From contig CANQEX010000011.1 of NCBI GenBank assembly GCA_947596225.1, positions 1-33,064 on the forward strand: a DNA stretch of 33,064 bases, given 5' to 3'. The translations under genes were made by a program, and so were the position numbers. This DNA is from an uncultured Clostridia bacterium (GTDB lineage: Bacteria > Bacillota > Clostridia > TANB77 > CAG-508). The notes beneath the pieces are model-generated. The model saw nothing but the letters and a program-made list of their open reading frames with translations, did not search any database and had not been told where the DNA came from. Shown in pieces: positions 7,888-16,980 of the stretch (position 1 is its first letter; each line of letters opens with the position of its first letter).

Positions 7888-8985
7888 TTATTCATAAACA
7901 TACCATAAACCTTCATCTTTTAACTTTTTGATTATTTTATTATGTTCTTCATTATTTTTAGTAAAATGAACATCTCCATTTTTATCTGCTACAAAATAAT
8001 AATTATCTGTTTCTTTATAATTTAATACAGCCTCTATTGCAGATTTGCTTGGATTACATATAGGACCTATAGGTATTTTTCCACTCATATTTGGTCCTCT
8101 AGTATTATATGGATTTTCTGTATTTAATTCTTTAGCTGTTAAATCTCTTTCTCCCATATCTACTTTAAAAGCATAATATGTAGTTACATCACTTCCTAAA
8201 CTCATTCCATCATTTATTCTATTAAAAAAGACTCCAACAATTTCTTCTCTATCTTCTAAATTTTTTCCTTCAAGTTCTGCAAGAGAAGCTAATGTTAAAA
8301 TTTGATGTACAGTTAAATTATTATCTTCAATATCTTCTTGTAAAGTATCTAAATATTTTTTTGTAAAATTTAATATTACATTAAATATTGTTTTTACAGA
8401 TACATCTTCATTTTCAAAAACATATGTATCTGGTAGTAAATAACCTTCTAAAGGATAATATATATCTTCATCTTTTATTTCATCAGTTATAAACCAATAA
8501 TTTTTAATTAATGAATCTATATAATCTTCATCTTTTAGCAAATTAAAGACATCATCTTCAGAATTGTTAGTTTTACTTGCAATAGTTTTTGCAATCCATC
8601 TCATATTTTTTCCTTCAATAAAAGTGATTTTTACAGAATCATCTGCAACTTCACCATTGACTATATGCTGAATAATAGTAGGCATATCTTCTGAATTATT
8701 GAAATCATATTTACCAGATTGAAGTGTACTTACATTATTAAGTTTTATATATATTTTCATTGCATCAGCACTTTTTATAATGTTTTTTTCTTTTAATAAA
8801 TTCGCAATTTGAATAGGAGTAGTTCCCTTTTCTATTTCAACTCTAATAAAATTATCTTCATCAACAGCTTGTCTACTTACTGGTTTTAAACTATTGTTGT
8901 ACCAAACAAAAACTCCTATAAAACCACAAATTAATAAAACTAATATACTAACAAAAACTATAATTATTATTTTTTTTGAATTCAT
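7888..8985 (-). CDS. mltG: Endolytic murein transglycosylase MltG
   Basis: Membrane-bound lytic transglycosylase that cuts nascent peptidoglycan strands and so sets glycan length. 365 residues: a single N-terminal membrane segment (about 5-28), a LysM-like region, then the YceG catalytic domain. Visible landmarks are YYPLEGYLLPDTYVF, TLASLAELEGK with Glu237 at the catalytic position of the family's ASxxExE motif, VFFNRINDGMSLGSDVTTYYA, GPICNPSKSAIEAVLN and the C-terminal YYFVADKNGDVHF with EEHN. All typical motifs are present, so it should be active. The start at 8985 follows AAAGG and AAGG runs. It is 20 bp downstream of a degenerate GH18-like protein gene and probably shares its transcript; both products face the cell wall. 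Confidence 0.95.
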   Translation of the reverse strand: MNSKKIIIIVFVSILVLLICGFIGVFVWYNNSLKPVSRQAVDEDNFIRVEIEKGTTPIQIANLLKEKNIIKSADAMKIYIKLNNVSTLQSGKYDFNNSEDMPTIIQHIVNGEVADDSVKITFIEGKNMRWIAKTIASKTNNSEDDVFNLLKDEDYIDSLIKNYWFITDEIKDEDIYYPLEGYLLPDTYVFENEDVSVKTIFNVILNFTKKYLDTLQEDIEDNNLTVHQILTLASLAELEGKNLEDREEIVGVFFNRINDGMSLGSDVTTYYAFKVDMGERDLTAKELNTENPYNTRGPNMSGKIPIGPICNPSKSAIEAVLNYKETDNYYFVADKNGDVHFTKNNEEHNKIIKKLKDEGLWYVYE

Positions 8986-9005
8986 AACCTTTTTTCCTTT
9001 ATCTA

Positions 9006-10178
9006 TTATTTTTCTATTATATAATCAACTATTTTTTCTATTCTAGATCTATCAATATTATCATTTAAAGTAACTGCAACTTTTAATTTTGATTTTCTAA
9101 ATCTAGGAACTAATTCAATTATAAATCTATAAAAACTATTAAAATCATCTACCGTAGAAAAATCTATATTTATTCCTATATAATTATAATTTAATAATTG
9201 ATTTTTTAAAGAATTTATAACTGCACTTCTCTGTGAATAACTTAACAAACTTTTTGAAACACTTTCGTTATTAGAAAATGTAGGTAATATAGTTAATTTA
9301 TTATTATCTGTCCAAGTTTTATATACAGAATAAGTAGCTGTATTATTCATTGTTTTATCCAAAACTTGATTATCTTTCTCCAAGAAAAAAAATGTAGGAA
9401 TAACAACATTTAATTTTTCTTCATCTACTTGTATATTATCATAAATTCCAGAAATATTAGAATAATTTCTATAAACTTCTAAATTCTGTTTATCATATTT
9501 TTTTTCTTCTCTTATAACAATTTCTTCATCTAACTTATTATTTTTTACATATCCTATATTTCCGAGTGAAGTACGTACTTTTTTATATTTTCCTATTTGT
9601 TCTAATACTGTAACTTTATCACCAATTATAAGTTTTTCTATTTTTTTACTAAATAATCCCTTTTTACTTTTCACTTTTGTTTTTTTTATAACTGAAGCCT
9701 CAATTTTTTTATTAGTAGTAGAATCCATAATTATTCTATTACTATTTTTTGAATATTCTAAATCAATATCATAAACAACTTGTAAATCAGTTATAGGTAA
9801 ATATATTTGATTATTTATAACTTGCATTTTATTTTTTAATTTTATATTCTCATCATCTATTTGAGCATTTTCATCATCTAATTTAAGCACTGCTATGTGT
9901 TCATTATATGTAGTAATTAATTCTTTATCTACTTCATTATAATATATTGTATCATCAAAAATTTTTTGTACATCATCTTTTGAAAATAAAATATTTTGAT
10001 TATCATTTACAATAACATCTTTACTAAATTCTATAAATTCATTATTAAACAAAATTGTTAATTTCTTATAATTATTTTTATTTATTTTTGAAATTATTAA
10101 AATTAGTATTAATATTATAAAAATTAATACTATTGCACATCTTCTTATTTTTAATTTTTTTATTTTTTTATTTTTCAT
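9006..10178 (-). CDS. Membrane-anchored SH3 / GH18-like protein, degenerate and short
   Basis: 390 residues. One N-terminal membrane segment (about 13-30) is followed by a region like the copper-amine-oxidase N-terminal stalk domain (about 40-155, with IYLPITDL and NSNRIIMDS). Then comes an SH3-like domain (about 160-215, KVTVLEQIGKYKKVRTS and GNIGYVKNNKL). The last part (255-390) resembles the start of a glycoside hydrolase 18 domain of the YaaH / spore-cortex type (LNVVIPTFFF, YIGINIDF). Two oddities stand out. Where active members have IDFE the sequence has IDFS (Ser341), so the catalytic Glu is absent. The chain also stops at VDYIIEK, where such domains normally continue for over 100 residues. 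It may bind glycan without cutting it. Domain calls are by resemblance; confidence is moderate. The minus-strand TATAAT at 10212-10217 may be its -10. Confidence 0.7.
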   Translation of the reverse strand: MKNKKIKKLKIRRCAIVLIFIILILILIISKINKNNYKKLTILFNNEFIEFSKDVIVNDNQNILFSKDDVQKIFDDTIYYNEVDKELITTYNEHIAVLKLDDENAQIDDENIKLKNKMQVINNQIYLPITDLQVVYDIDLEYSKNSNRIIMDSTTNKKIEASVIKKTKVKSKKGLFSKKIEKLIIGDKVTVLEQIGKYKKVRTSLGNIGYVKNNKLDEEIVIREEKKYDKQNLEVYRNYSNISGIYDNIQVDEEKLNVVIPTFFFLEKDNQVLDKTMNNTATYSVYKTWTDNNKLTILPTFSNNESVSKSLLSYSQRSAVINSLKNQLLNYNYIGINIDFSTVDDFNSFYRFIIELVPRFRKSKLKVAVTLNDNIDRSRIEKIVDYIIEK

Positions 10179-10279
10179 TTGTTTTCTCCATCTATTTTTG
10201 CTATATTTTAAATTATATAATAAGAAATAAAAAAAATCTACAATGTAACAAAAAAATTAAAATATTCTTAAAAAATGTA

Positions 10280-10308
10280 TTTATTTTTATATAAATATGT
10301 AGTATAAT
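10280..10308 (+). promoter_or_regulatory. Possible promoter of the NfeD/slipin operon
   Basis: TATAAT at 10303-10308 is perfect; the -35 (TTTATT, 17 bp upstream) is poor. The site lies about 40 bp before the nfeD start in a divergent intergenic region. Confidence 0.45.
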
Positions 10309-10346
10309 TAGAATGTAATGTTTATTTTTATTTATAGGAGGTAAAT

Positions 10347-10781
10347 ATGTGGCAATTTTGGTTAGTTGCAGCTGGAGTATTTTTTATAGTAGAAATCATT
10401 AATTTAAGTTTTTTAGTTTTTTGGTTTTCTATTGGCGCCCTTGTAGCAATGATTGCAAGTTTCTTTATAGATAATATTATAATTCAAGCAACAATTTTTC
10501 TAGTTGTATCTACTCTTTTATTATTTGCAACAAAACCTTTTGTGAATAAAATTTTACCAAAAGAAACTTTTATAAAAACAAATTCATTTTCACTAGAAGG
10601 AAAAGTTGGAAAAGTGGTTACAGATATAGAACCTTTAGAAAATAAAGGTCAAATAAAAATAAATGGTGAAACTTGGTCAGCCAAATCTGTAGATGATAGA
10701 TTTATTCCAAAAAATACTGAAGTTGTTATTGAAAAAATTGAAGGTGTAAAAGTTATAGTTAAACCATTAATAAAAGTTTAA
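10347..10781 (+). CDS. NfeD-family membrane protein (short form)
   Basis: 144 residues. Two or three hydrophobic segments fill the first ~70 residues (from WQFWLVAAGVFFIVEIINL to LLLFATKPFV). A small beta domain of the NfeD OB-fold type follows (EGKVGKVVTDIEPL, GQIKINGETWSAKS, VVIEKIEGVKVIVKPL). The short form lacks the ClpP-like protease domain of long NfeD proteins. Such proteins are partners of SPFH/slipin proteins, and here the next gene on the same strand is exactly that, about 50 bp downstream. The likely role is to assist membrane microdomain or envelope stability. GGAGG sits 7 nt before the ATG. Confidence 0.9.
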   Translation: MWQFWLVAAGVFFIVEIINLSFLVFWFSIGALVAMIASFFIDNIIIQATIFLVVSTLLLFATKPFVNKILPKETFIKTNSFSLEGKVGKVVTDIEPLENKGQIKINGETWSAKSVDDRFIPKNTEVVIEKIEGVKVIVKPLIKV

Positions 10782-10834
10782 AATAAAAATTGTTTTTTCA
10801 AATTTTGAAAAACATATTAAAAGGAGGATTAAAA

Positions 10835-11755
10835 ATGGGAGCATTTTTATTAGTTTTATTTATTATCATTTGTATAATAGCTTACAAAACAATCAAAGTA
10901 GTTAGACAATCTGAGGTTTATATTATTGAAAGGCTAGGTAGATTTCATAAAGTTGCAGATGCTGGTCTTACAATAATTGTTCCATTTGTTGATAAGGTTC
11001 GTTCAGTTGTTAGTTTAAAACAACAAACAATGGATATTCCACCACAAGGAGTTATAACTTCTGATAATGTTACAATAACAATTGATACAGTTGTGTTTTA
11101 CAAAATTACAGATCCAGCAAAAGCTGTTTATGAAATTCAAAGTCTAAAAAAAGGTATTGAATACTTAGCAATAACTACAATTCGTGATATTGTTGGTAAA
11201 ATGGAATTAGATGAAACTTTTAGTTCAAGAGATCAAATCAATGATAAATTAAGAGTTATTCTTGATGAAGCAACAGATGCTTGGGGTTGCAAAATAGATA
11301 GAGTTGAAATTAAAGATATTACACCACCTGCTGATATTAGAGATGCAATGGAAAAACAAATGAACGCTGAAAGAAATAAAAGAGCTTTAATTCTTGAAGC
11401 TGAAGGTGAAAGACAATCTGCAATTACACTTGCTGAAGGTAGAAAACAAGCTGCAATATTAGATGCTGAAGCTGATAGAGAATCAAAAATTAGAAGAGCT
11501 ACTGGTGAAGCTGAAGCTATAAAACAAGTTGCTGATGCAAAAGCTAAAGAAATTCAAATGGTTTATGATGCAATCAAAAAATCTGATCCTGATGAAAAAT
11601 TAGTTCAATTAAAGTCTTTAGAAGCATTACAAGAAGTTGCTAAAGGAGAAGCAAATAAAATCTTTATTCCTTTTGAAGCAACAAAAGCTTTAGGAAGTCT
11701 TGGAGCTGTTTCAGAAGTAATGAAACAAGAAAAGAAAGCTACTCCAAAACAATAA
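10835..11755 (+). CDS. SPFH / Band 7 (slipin, QmcA-like) membrane scaffold protein
   Basis: 306 residues. An N-terminal membrane segment (about 2-20) is followed by the SPFH domain (SEVYIIERLGRFHKVADAG, GLTIIVPFVDKV, TSDNVTITIDTVVFYKITDP). An Ala/Glu-rich coiled-coil comes next (about 170-250, ALILEAEGERQSAITLAEGR and similar). The C-terminal region resembles the stomatin-like / QmcA group. The ATG at 10835 has AAAAGGAGG 6 nt upstream; the longer frame to 10790 has no ribosome site and was not used. It forms an operon with nfeD. These proteins form oligomeric cages or rafts around membrane proteases. A strong terminator follows. Confidence 0.95.
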   Translation: MGAFLLVLFIIICIIAYKTIKVVRQSEVYIIERLGRFHKVADAGLTIIVPFVDKVRSVVSLKQQTMDIPPQGVITSDNVTITIDTVVFYKITDPAKAVYEIQSLKKGIEYLAITTIRDIVGKMELDETFSSRDQINDKLRVILDEATDAWGCKIDRVEIKDITPPADIRDAMEKQMNAERNKRALILEAEGERQSAITLAEGRKQAAILDAEADRESKIRRATGEAEAIKQVADAKAKEIQMVYDAIKKSDPDEKLVQLKSLEALQEVAKGEANKIFIPFEATKALGSLGAVSEVMKQEKKATPKQ

Positions 11756-11769
11756 TAGTATACATATTT

Positions 11770-11790
11770 AGGGTGTCTTATAGACACCCT
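11770..11790. terminator. Bidirectional terminator, slipin gene / cysteine desulfurase gene
   Basis: Perfect 8-bp stem AGGGTGTC / GACACCCT with a 5-nt loop, followed by ATTTTGTT, between convergent genes. Confidence 0.8.
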
Positions 11791-11796
11791 ATTTTG

Positions 11797-12933
11797 TTAA
11801 TATCTTAATTTTTTTACAATCTCCTCTATACTGTCAACTAAATATTTTGTATCTTCTAAATTATTATCTTTTCCAAATGAAATTCTTAAACTACTACGTG
11901 CTAAATTATTTGGTACCCCAATAGCTAATAAAATATGTGAAGGATTTAGAAATCCACTACTACATGCAGAACCACTAGAAGCACATATTTCCTTTTTATC
12001 TAATTCAGCAATTAGCCTACTTCCATCAATTCCTGTAAAAGATATATTTGCATTTCCAGACAACCTTTTTGTCATACTTCCATTTATTCTAATATAAGGA
12101 ACTCTTTTTTTTATTTCTGACACATAATAGTCTCTTAATTCCTTTAAATGAGCATTATATTGTTCTATATTTTCAGTAGCTAATTCTAAAGCTTTACCGA
12201 GTCCAACTATTCCTGCAACATTTTCAGTTCCAGCCCTTTTATCTCTTTCTTGGTGACCACCATCTTGCATTCTAATAAATGGTACTTTTTCATTTATATA
12301 AGCAACTCCAACACCTTTAGGGCCATAAAACTTATGTGCAGACATAGATAAAGCATCTATATTATACTTTTTCACATCAATATCTATATTTCCCATTGCT
12401 TGAACAGCATCTGTATGGAAATATATATCATGTTTTTTTGCAATTTCTCCTATTTCCTTAATTGGTTGAATAGTTCCAATCTCATTATTTGCAAACATTA
12501 TACTAATTAGAATAGTATTTCTTGTAATACTTTTTTCTAACTCATTTACATCAATAAATCCCTCTGAATTTGGACTTAAATAAGTTACTTTAAAGCCAAA
12601 TTTTTCTAAATAACTACAAGTATTTAAAATTGCTGGATGCTCTATTTTACTAGTTATAATATGATTTCCTTTATTTCTATTAGCAAAAGCTATTCCTTTT
12701 AAAATTAAATTATCACTTTCACTTCCACAACTTGTAAAATAAATTTCATTAACTTTACAGTTTAAAATATTAGCAATTTTCATTCTATAAATATTTATAA
12801 TTTCTTTGTTTGATTTTCCTAAACTATATAAAGAAGAAGGATTACCATATTCTTTAGAAAAATATGGCAACATTTCTTTTAATACTCTTTCATCAACTGC
12901 AGTAGTTGCTGAATGATCAAAATATCTTATCAT
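11797..12933 (-). CDS. Cysteine desulfurase (NifS/IscS-like, PLP enzyme)
   Basis: Removes sulfur from cysteine as a protein persulfide for Fe-S clusters or tRNA thiolation. 378 residues of the aminotransferase class V fold. PLP-binding features are seen: TSCGSESDN, the Asp in HTDAVQAMG, and SAHKFYGPKG with Lys201 as the Schiff-base lysine. Catalytic Cys324 is in SSGSACSSG, and the RSSLRISFG ending is typical. The ATG at 12933 has GGGAGA upstream; the frame to 12999 has no ribosome site. No iscU, iscR or thiI lies beside it, so the sulfur acceptor is unknown. In many Clostridia such an enzyme feeds the tRNA-modifying proteins MnmA or ThiI. Confidence 0.95.
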   Translation of the reverse strand: MIRYFDHSATTAVDERVLKEMLPYFSKEYGNPSSLYSLGKSNKEIINIYRMKIANILNCKVNEIYFTSCGSESDNLILKGIAFANRNKGNHIITSKIEHPAILNTCSYLEKFGFKVTYLSPNSEGFIDVNELEKSITRNTILISIMFANNEIGTIQPIKEIGEIAKKHDIYFHTDAVQAMGNIDIDVKKYNIDALSMSAHKFYGPKGVGVAYINEKVPFIRMQDGGHQERDKRAGTENVAGIVGLGKALELATENIEQYNAHLKELRDYYVSEIKKRVPYIRINGSMTKRLSGNANISFTGIDGSRLIAELDKKEICASSGSACSSGFLNPSHILLAIGVPNNLARSSLRISFGKDNNLEDTKYLVDSIEEIVKKLRY

Positions 12934-13006
12934 AATCTTTCTCCCATAATAAAAAGTATATTTTTTTACCTTTATATTATAGGAATTTTGATAATTCATA
13001 TAATAT

Positions 13007-13052
13007 AAAAAATATCAATTTCTATATATACTATGAGAAATTGATATTTTTT
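13007..13052. terminator. Terminator of the small membrane protein gene
   Basis: Perfect 17-bp inverted repeat AAAAAATATCAATTTCT and its complement with a 12-nt loop; A-runs and T-runs flank it, so it can act on both strands. It separates the gene at 13070-13411 from the desulfurase gene. Confidence 0.75.
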
Positions 13053-13069
13053 GTGAAACTAAATTTATT

Positions 13070-13411
13070 TTATTGAGATTCCCATCTCTTAATTTTTATA
13101 TCTTTATATTTATCTAAAATTTTCATATATTTTTGATACTCTTCTTCCCAAAGTGCATCTGGAACTTTACTAAAAGCGTCAAAAATAGTATCTGCTTCTT
13201 TCAAAAACAAAACCTGCTGTTGAGGAGTAAGTTTTTCATATTTAATTGAAAATGCATATAATTTATTTAAGGTATCATTAGCTTTTATAAAGGTCCAAAA
13301 ATCTTTAACTTCCATACCAGCCATTTTTATTTGGGCTACAGCAATAACTAATAAAAGCACTACCATCATTATTAAAAAAAATATTATTACAGCAAAAATC
13401 AACACTAACAC
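13070..13411 (-). CDS. Small single-span membrane protein, unknown
   Basis: 113 residues that I do not recognise. The first ~28 residues are strongly hydrophobic (LIFAVIIFFLIMMVVLLLVI), so it is a single-pass membrane protein. The rest is a charged, probably helical domain (FWTFIKANDTLNKLYAF, LTPQQQVLFLKEADTIFDAF, ALWEEEYQKYMKILDKYKDI) that would lie in the cytoplasm if the N-terminus faces out. The start is a GTG at 13411 or a GTG at 13405; the ribosome site is weak (AAAGAAAGTTGG). A good promoter 28 bp upstream implies a very short leader, which favours one of these starts over internal ATGs. It is flanked by its own promoter and terminator, so it is probably monocistronic. Confidence 0.75.
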   Translation of the reverse strand: MLVLIFAVIIFFLIMMVVLLLVIAVAQIKMAGMEVKDFWTFIKANDTLNKLYAFSIKYEKLTPQQQVLFLKEADTIFDAFSKVPDALWEEEYQKYMKILDKYKDIKIKRWESQ

Positions 13412-13438
13412 CCAACTTTCTTTTGTTAAATCAAAAAA

Positions 13439-13467
13439 ATTATAACATATTCTTTTTTTTTTATCAA
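13439..13467 (-). promoter_or_regulatory. Promoter of the small membrane protein gene
   Basis: TTGATA (13462-13467) and TATAAT (13439-13444) with exactly 17 bp spacing on the minus strand. Transcription would begin about 20 nt before the GTG start. Confidence 0.7.
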
Positions 13468-13531
13468 TATATTGAAAAAATTTTATAGTATGTTATTATA
13501 TATTTTATAATTTATATAGGAGGATTTTATT

Positions 13532-14404
13532 TTGGAAGAAACAAAATTTAATGATATAAAAAAAGCAGGTTTAGCTGGAATATTTGGAAACATATTTCTA
13601 TTAATAATAAAAGCATCTATCGGATTATTCACTCGCAGTCAATCTATGATTGCAGATAGTTTAAATAGTGCATCAGATATAATTGCTTCTCTAATGACTT
13701 TTATTGGAAATAAAATTTCTAGTGAACCCAAAGATAATGATCATAATTTTGGTCATGGTAAAGCAGAATATATATTTTCTCTTTTTATAAGCATAACTAT
13801 GATATTAATTTCTATAAAACTTTTGTTAGATTCTATATTAACTTTAATAAAAAAATCATATTTTGAATTTTCATGGTTTTTAGTATTAGTATGTATAATT
13901 ACTATTATTACAAAATTCATTTTATATATTTATACAAAAATTATGTTTAAAAAATATAACAATATTCTTTTAAAATCAAATTATATAGATCATAGAAATG
14001 ATTGTGTTATTACTACTTTTACTCTCATTTCAATCTTATTTGCATTAATTGGAGTATACTGGTTAGATGGTGTAGTTGGAACATGTATTTCTATATGGAT
14101 TTTATTAACTGGCATTAGTATATTTATAGAAAGTTACAATGTATTAATGGATATTTCACTAGATGAAGAAACCAAAAAAATAATATTTGATTTAGTAAAA
14201 AAACATGATAAAATAAAAAATTGTTATAATTTATATTCTACTCCTATTGGATACAAATATTTTGTAGTTTTTACAATAGCTGTTGATGGTAATATGAGTA
14301 CATATGAAAGTCATAAACTAGCTAATCATCTTGAAAAAGATGTAGAAGCTTTAGAAAAAATTGATAAAGCAGTTGTTCATGTTCATCCAGTAGATATGTC
14401 ATAA
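13532..14404 (+). CDS. Cation diffusion facilitator, Mn2+-type (MntE-like)
   Basis: Proton-coupled divalent metal exporter of the CDF family, 290 residues with about six membrane segments and a C-terminal cytoplasmic ferredoxin-like domain ending in VVHVHPVD. The site residues in the two metal-binding helices are Asn45/Asp49 (helix 2, ADSLNSASD) and Asp153/Asp157 (helix 5, DHRND). Zinc exporters of the family usually show His/Asp in these helices. The N-D / D-D combination is that described for manganese exporters such as MntE of Streptococcus. HNFGHGKAEY is the usual loop signature. The start is a TTG at 13532 with GGAGG 9 nt upstream. Manganese is an inference from the motif. Confidence 0.9.
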   Translation: MEETKFNDIKKAGLAGIFGNIFLLIIKASIGLFTRSQSMIADSLNSASDIIASLMTFIGNKISSEPKDNDHNFGHGKAEYIFSLFISITMILISIKLLLDSILTLIKKSYFEFSWFLVLVCIITIITKFILYIYTKIMFKKYNNILLKSNYIDHRNDCVITTFTLISILFALIGVYWLDGVVGTCISIWILLTGISIFIESYNVLMDISLDEETKKIIFDLVKKHDKIKNCYNLYSTPIGYKYFVVFTIAVDGNMSTYESHKLANHLEKDVEALEKIDKAVVHVHPVDMS

Positions 14405-14430
14405 AAAAGTCCCCATATTGGGGACTTTTT
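14404..14430. terminator. Bidirectional terminator, CDF gene / clpC
   Basis: Perfect 11-bp stem AAAAAGTCCCC / GGGGACTTTTT with a 5-nt loop; it starts at the last base of the CDF stop codon and overlaps the last codons of clpC. Confidence 0.85.
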
Positions 14431-16891
14431 ATATTTTTAACTTTTCACCATTTAGATTTTTTACAACAATATTGCCATTTTCCATTGATATTATATTTTT
14501 TTCATTTTTAACTATTTCTCCATCTAAAATTCCTTCTGCAATTTTATCTTCAATATAATTTTGAACAGCTCTTCTAATAGGTCTTGCACCATAATTAATA
14601 TCTGTTCCTTTTTCTTGTATTAATTCTTTTACAGAATCATCAATAACTATAAAATAATTTTGACTATTTAATCTTTTTATAACTTTATCTAACATTAAAT
14701 CAATTATTTTTCTAATTTCATCTTTACTTAATCTATGAAAAATAACAGTTTCATCTATCCTATTTAAAAATTCTGGTTTAAATTCTTTTTTTAATTCTGT
14801 CATTACTGAACTTTTTATTTCATTATATTCATTTTCCTCCGAAATTTCATTATTTGTAAAACCTAATTTTTTTCTATCTGTAATCATTCTAGCTCCTATA
14901 TTTGAAGTCATTATAATTACACAATTTTTAAAACTTACAGTTCTACCTTGACTATCTGTTAATATTCCATCCTCTAAAATCTGCAATAATAAATTCATAA
15001 TATCACTATGAGCCTTTTCAACTTCATCAAATAAAATTACTGAATATGGCTTCCTTCTAACTTTTTCTGTAAGTCCATTTGATTCCTCATATCCAACATA
15101 TCCTGGAGGTGAACCTATCAATTTTGAAACAGAATGACTTTCCATATATTCAGACATATCTATTCTTATCATAGCATTTTCATTTCCAAATAAACTCTCT
15201 GCTAAGGCTTTCGTAAGTTCTGTTTTACCAACACCTGTAGGCCCTAAGAATAAAAATGAACCAATAGGTCTATTAGGATCTTTAAGTCCAACTCTACTTC
15301 TTCTAATTGCTTTTGAAATAGCTGATATTGCATCATTTTGCCCTACTACTCTATTATGCAAATTTTTTTCTAAGTTTTTTAATTTCTCTGTTTCACTTTC
15401 TGTTATTTTGTAAATTGGAATTCCAGTCCATCTTGATATTATTAGTTCTATATCATCTTTTTCTATATTTATAACTTTATTATTATTTTTATTTTTCCAT
15501 TTATCATTTTCAGCTTCTAACTTTTCTACAAGTTCTTTTTCCCTATCTCGCAGTTTAGCTGCTCTTTCATAATTTTGTGTATTTATTGCTTCTTCCTTTT
15601 CTTTCACTACTTTTTCTAAATCTTTTTCCATATTTTTTAAATATTCTGGTTCAATAAAAGCTTTTAATTTTATTTTTGCTGAAGCTTCATCTACTAAATC
15701 TATTGCTTTATCTGGTAAAAATCTATCATTTATATATCTACTAGAAAGTTCTACAGCAGATATAATTGCTTCATCAGTTATTTTAACATTGTGATGTGCT
15801 TCATATTTATCTCTTAATCCTTTTAAAATTTTTATTGAGTCAGCTTCACTTGGTTCATCAATATTTACTGGCTGAAATCTTCTTTCCAAAGCAGAATCTT
15901 TTTCAATATATTTTCTATATTCTTTTAAAGTAGTTGCTCCTACTACTTGAATTTCACCTCTTGCTAAAAGTGGTTTTAAAATATTTGCAGCATCTATTGC
16001 ACCTTCTGCAGCACCAGCTCCAACAATAGTATGAATTTCATCTATAAATAAAATTATATCTTGAGCTTTTTTTACTTCTGCTAAACATTTTTTTACTCTT
16101 TCTTCAAAATCTCCTCTATATTTAGCACCAGCAACCATAGAAGTTATATCTAATGTAACAACACGTTTATTTTTTAAATTTTCAGGAATATTTCCATTTA
16201 TAATTTTTTGAGCTAAACCTTCTATAACAGCTGTTTTACCAACACCTGGTTCGCCAATTAAACATGGATTATTTTTAGTTCTTCTTGATAATATTTCTAT
16301 TACTCTATCTGTTTCTTCAACTCTTCCTATTACAGGATCTAATTTTCCTTCTCTAGCTTGTTTTGTTAAATCATTTCCAAATTGATTTAAATTTTGAGTA
16401 GAATTATAATTATTTTGATTTTCTTTCTCATCTGGTATTTCATCAATATTTTCTTCAAATTCATTTAAAGTTTTAGCAATATCTGTAAGTAACATATCAG
16501 GATCAACTTCTAAATCTATTAATATTCTTATTGCTAAACTATCATTTTCTTTCATTAGACCAACTAAAAGATGTTCTGTTCCAATAAAATTAGAGCCTAA
16601 TTTCTTAGCTTCAATATACGCATTTTCCAATACTTTTTTTGTTCTAGGAGTGAAACCTAAAACTGTAAAATTTTCTTTTATCTGTGCACCTATTATTTCT
16701 TCTATTTTATCTAGTATATCTTCTGGAGTAATTTCTTGATTTTCAAGTACTTTACCTGCAACACCATTTTCTTCACATGCTAAACCATATAAAATATGTT
16801 CTGTTCCTATATATGAATGTCCTAAATCGATTGCAAGTTCATTTGCTATAGCCAAAACTTTTTCACCACTTTTTGTAAATTTGTATACCAT
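14429..16891 (-). CDS. clpC: ClpC AAA+ unfoldase, partner of ClpP
   Basis: HSP100 unfoldase that feeds substrates to ClpP. 820 residues. Two N-domain repeats (KSGEKVLAIANELA and later HSYIGTEHILYGL / NFIGTEHLLVGL) cover about 1-145. AAA-1 has Walker A GEPGVGKT (about 215) and Walker B ILFIDEIHT. A UVR-type linker (NYERAAKLRDREKELVEKLE, about 430-460) is the mark of ClpC over ClpA/ClpE. AAA-2 has Walker A GPTGVGKT and SVILFDEVEKAH. The ATG at 16891 has GGAGG 8 nt upstream. Unlike in Bacillus, no ctsR, mcsA or mcsB precedes it, and I see no CtsR heptad repeats in the leader. It stands alone between a terminator upstream and a terminator downstream. Confidence 0.96.
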   Translation of the reverse strand: MVYKFTKSGEKVLAIANELAIDLGHSYIGTEHILYGLACEENGVAGKVLENQEITPEDILDKIEEIIGAQIKENFTVLGFTPRTKKVLENAYIEAKKLGSNFIGTEHLLVGLMKENDSLAIRILIDLEVDPDMLLTDIAKTLNEFEENIDEIPDEKENQNNYNSTQNLNQFGNDLTKQAREGKLDPVIGRVEETDRVIEILSRRTKNNPCLIGEPGVGKTAVIEGLAQKIINGNIPENLKNKRVVTLDITSMVAGAKYRGDFEERVKKCLAEVKKAQDIILFIDEIHTIVGAGAAEGAIDAANILKPLLARGEIQVVGATTLKEYRKYIEKDSALERRFQPVNIDEPSEADSIKILKGLRDKYEAHHNVKITDEAIISAVELSSRYINDRFLPDKAIDLVDEASAKIKLKAFIEPEYLKNMEKDLEKVVKEKEEAINTQNYERAAKLRDREKELVEKLEAENDKWKNKNNNKVINIEKDDIELIISRWTGIPIYKITESETEKLKNLEKNLHNRVVGQNDAISAISKAIRRSRVGLKDPNRPIGSFLFLGPTGVGKTELTKALAESLFGNENAMIRIDMSEYMESHSVSKLIGSPPGYVGYEESNGLTEKVRRKPYSVILFDEVEKAHSDIMNLLLQILEDGILTDSQGRTVSFKNCVIIMTSNIGARMITDRKKLGFTNNEISEENEYNEIKSSVMTELKKEFKPEFLNRIDETVIFHRLSKDEIRKIIDLMLDKVIKRLNSQNYFIVIDDSVKELIQEKGTDINYGARPIRRAVQNYIEDKIAEGILDGEIVKNEKNIISMENGNIVVKNLNGEKLKI

Positions 16892-16952
16892 AAAAAAGAC
16901 CTCCAAAAATTCTCTTAAATATAATATACACAGTTTGCTTGTATTTTAAACA

Positions 16953-16980
16953 TAAAAAAATAAACAGCTTTCAACTGTTC
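16953..16980 (-). terminator. Terminator of the two-component operon
   Basis: Minus-strand hairpin AACAGTT-GAA-AGCTGTT (one G-T pair) followed by TATTTTTTT, just after the histidine kinase stop codon. Confidence 0.7.
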
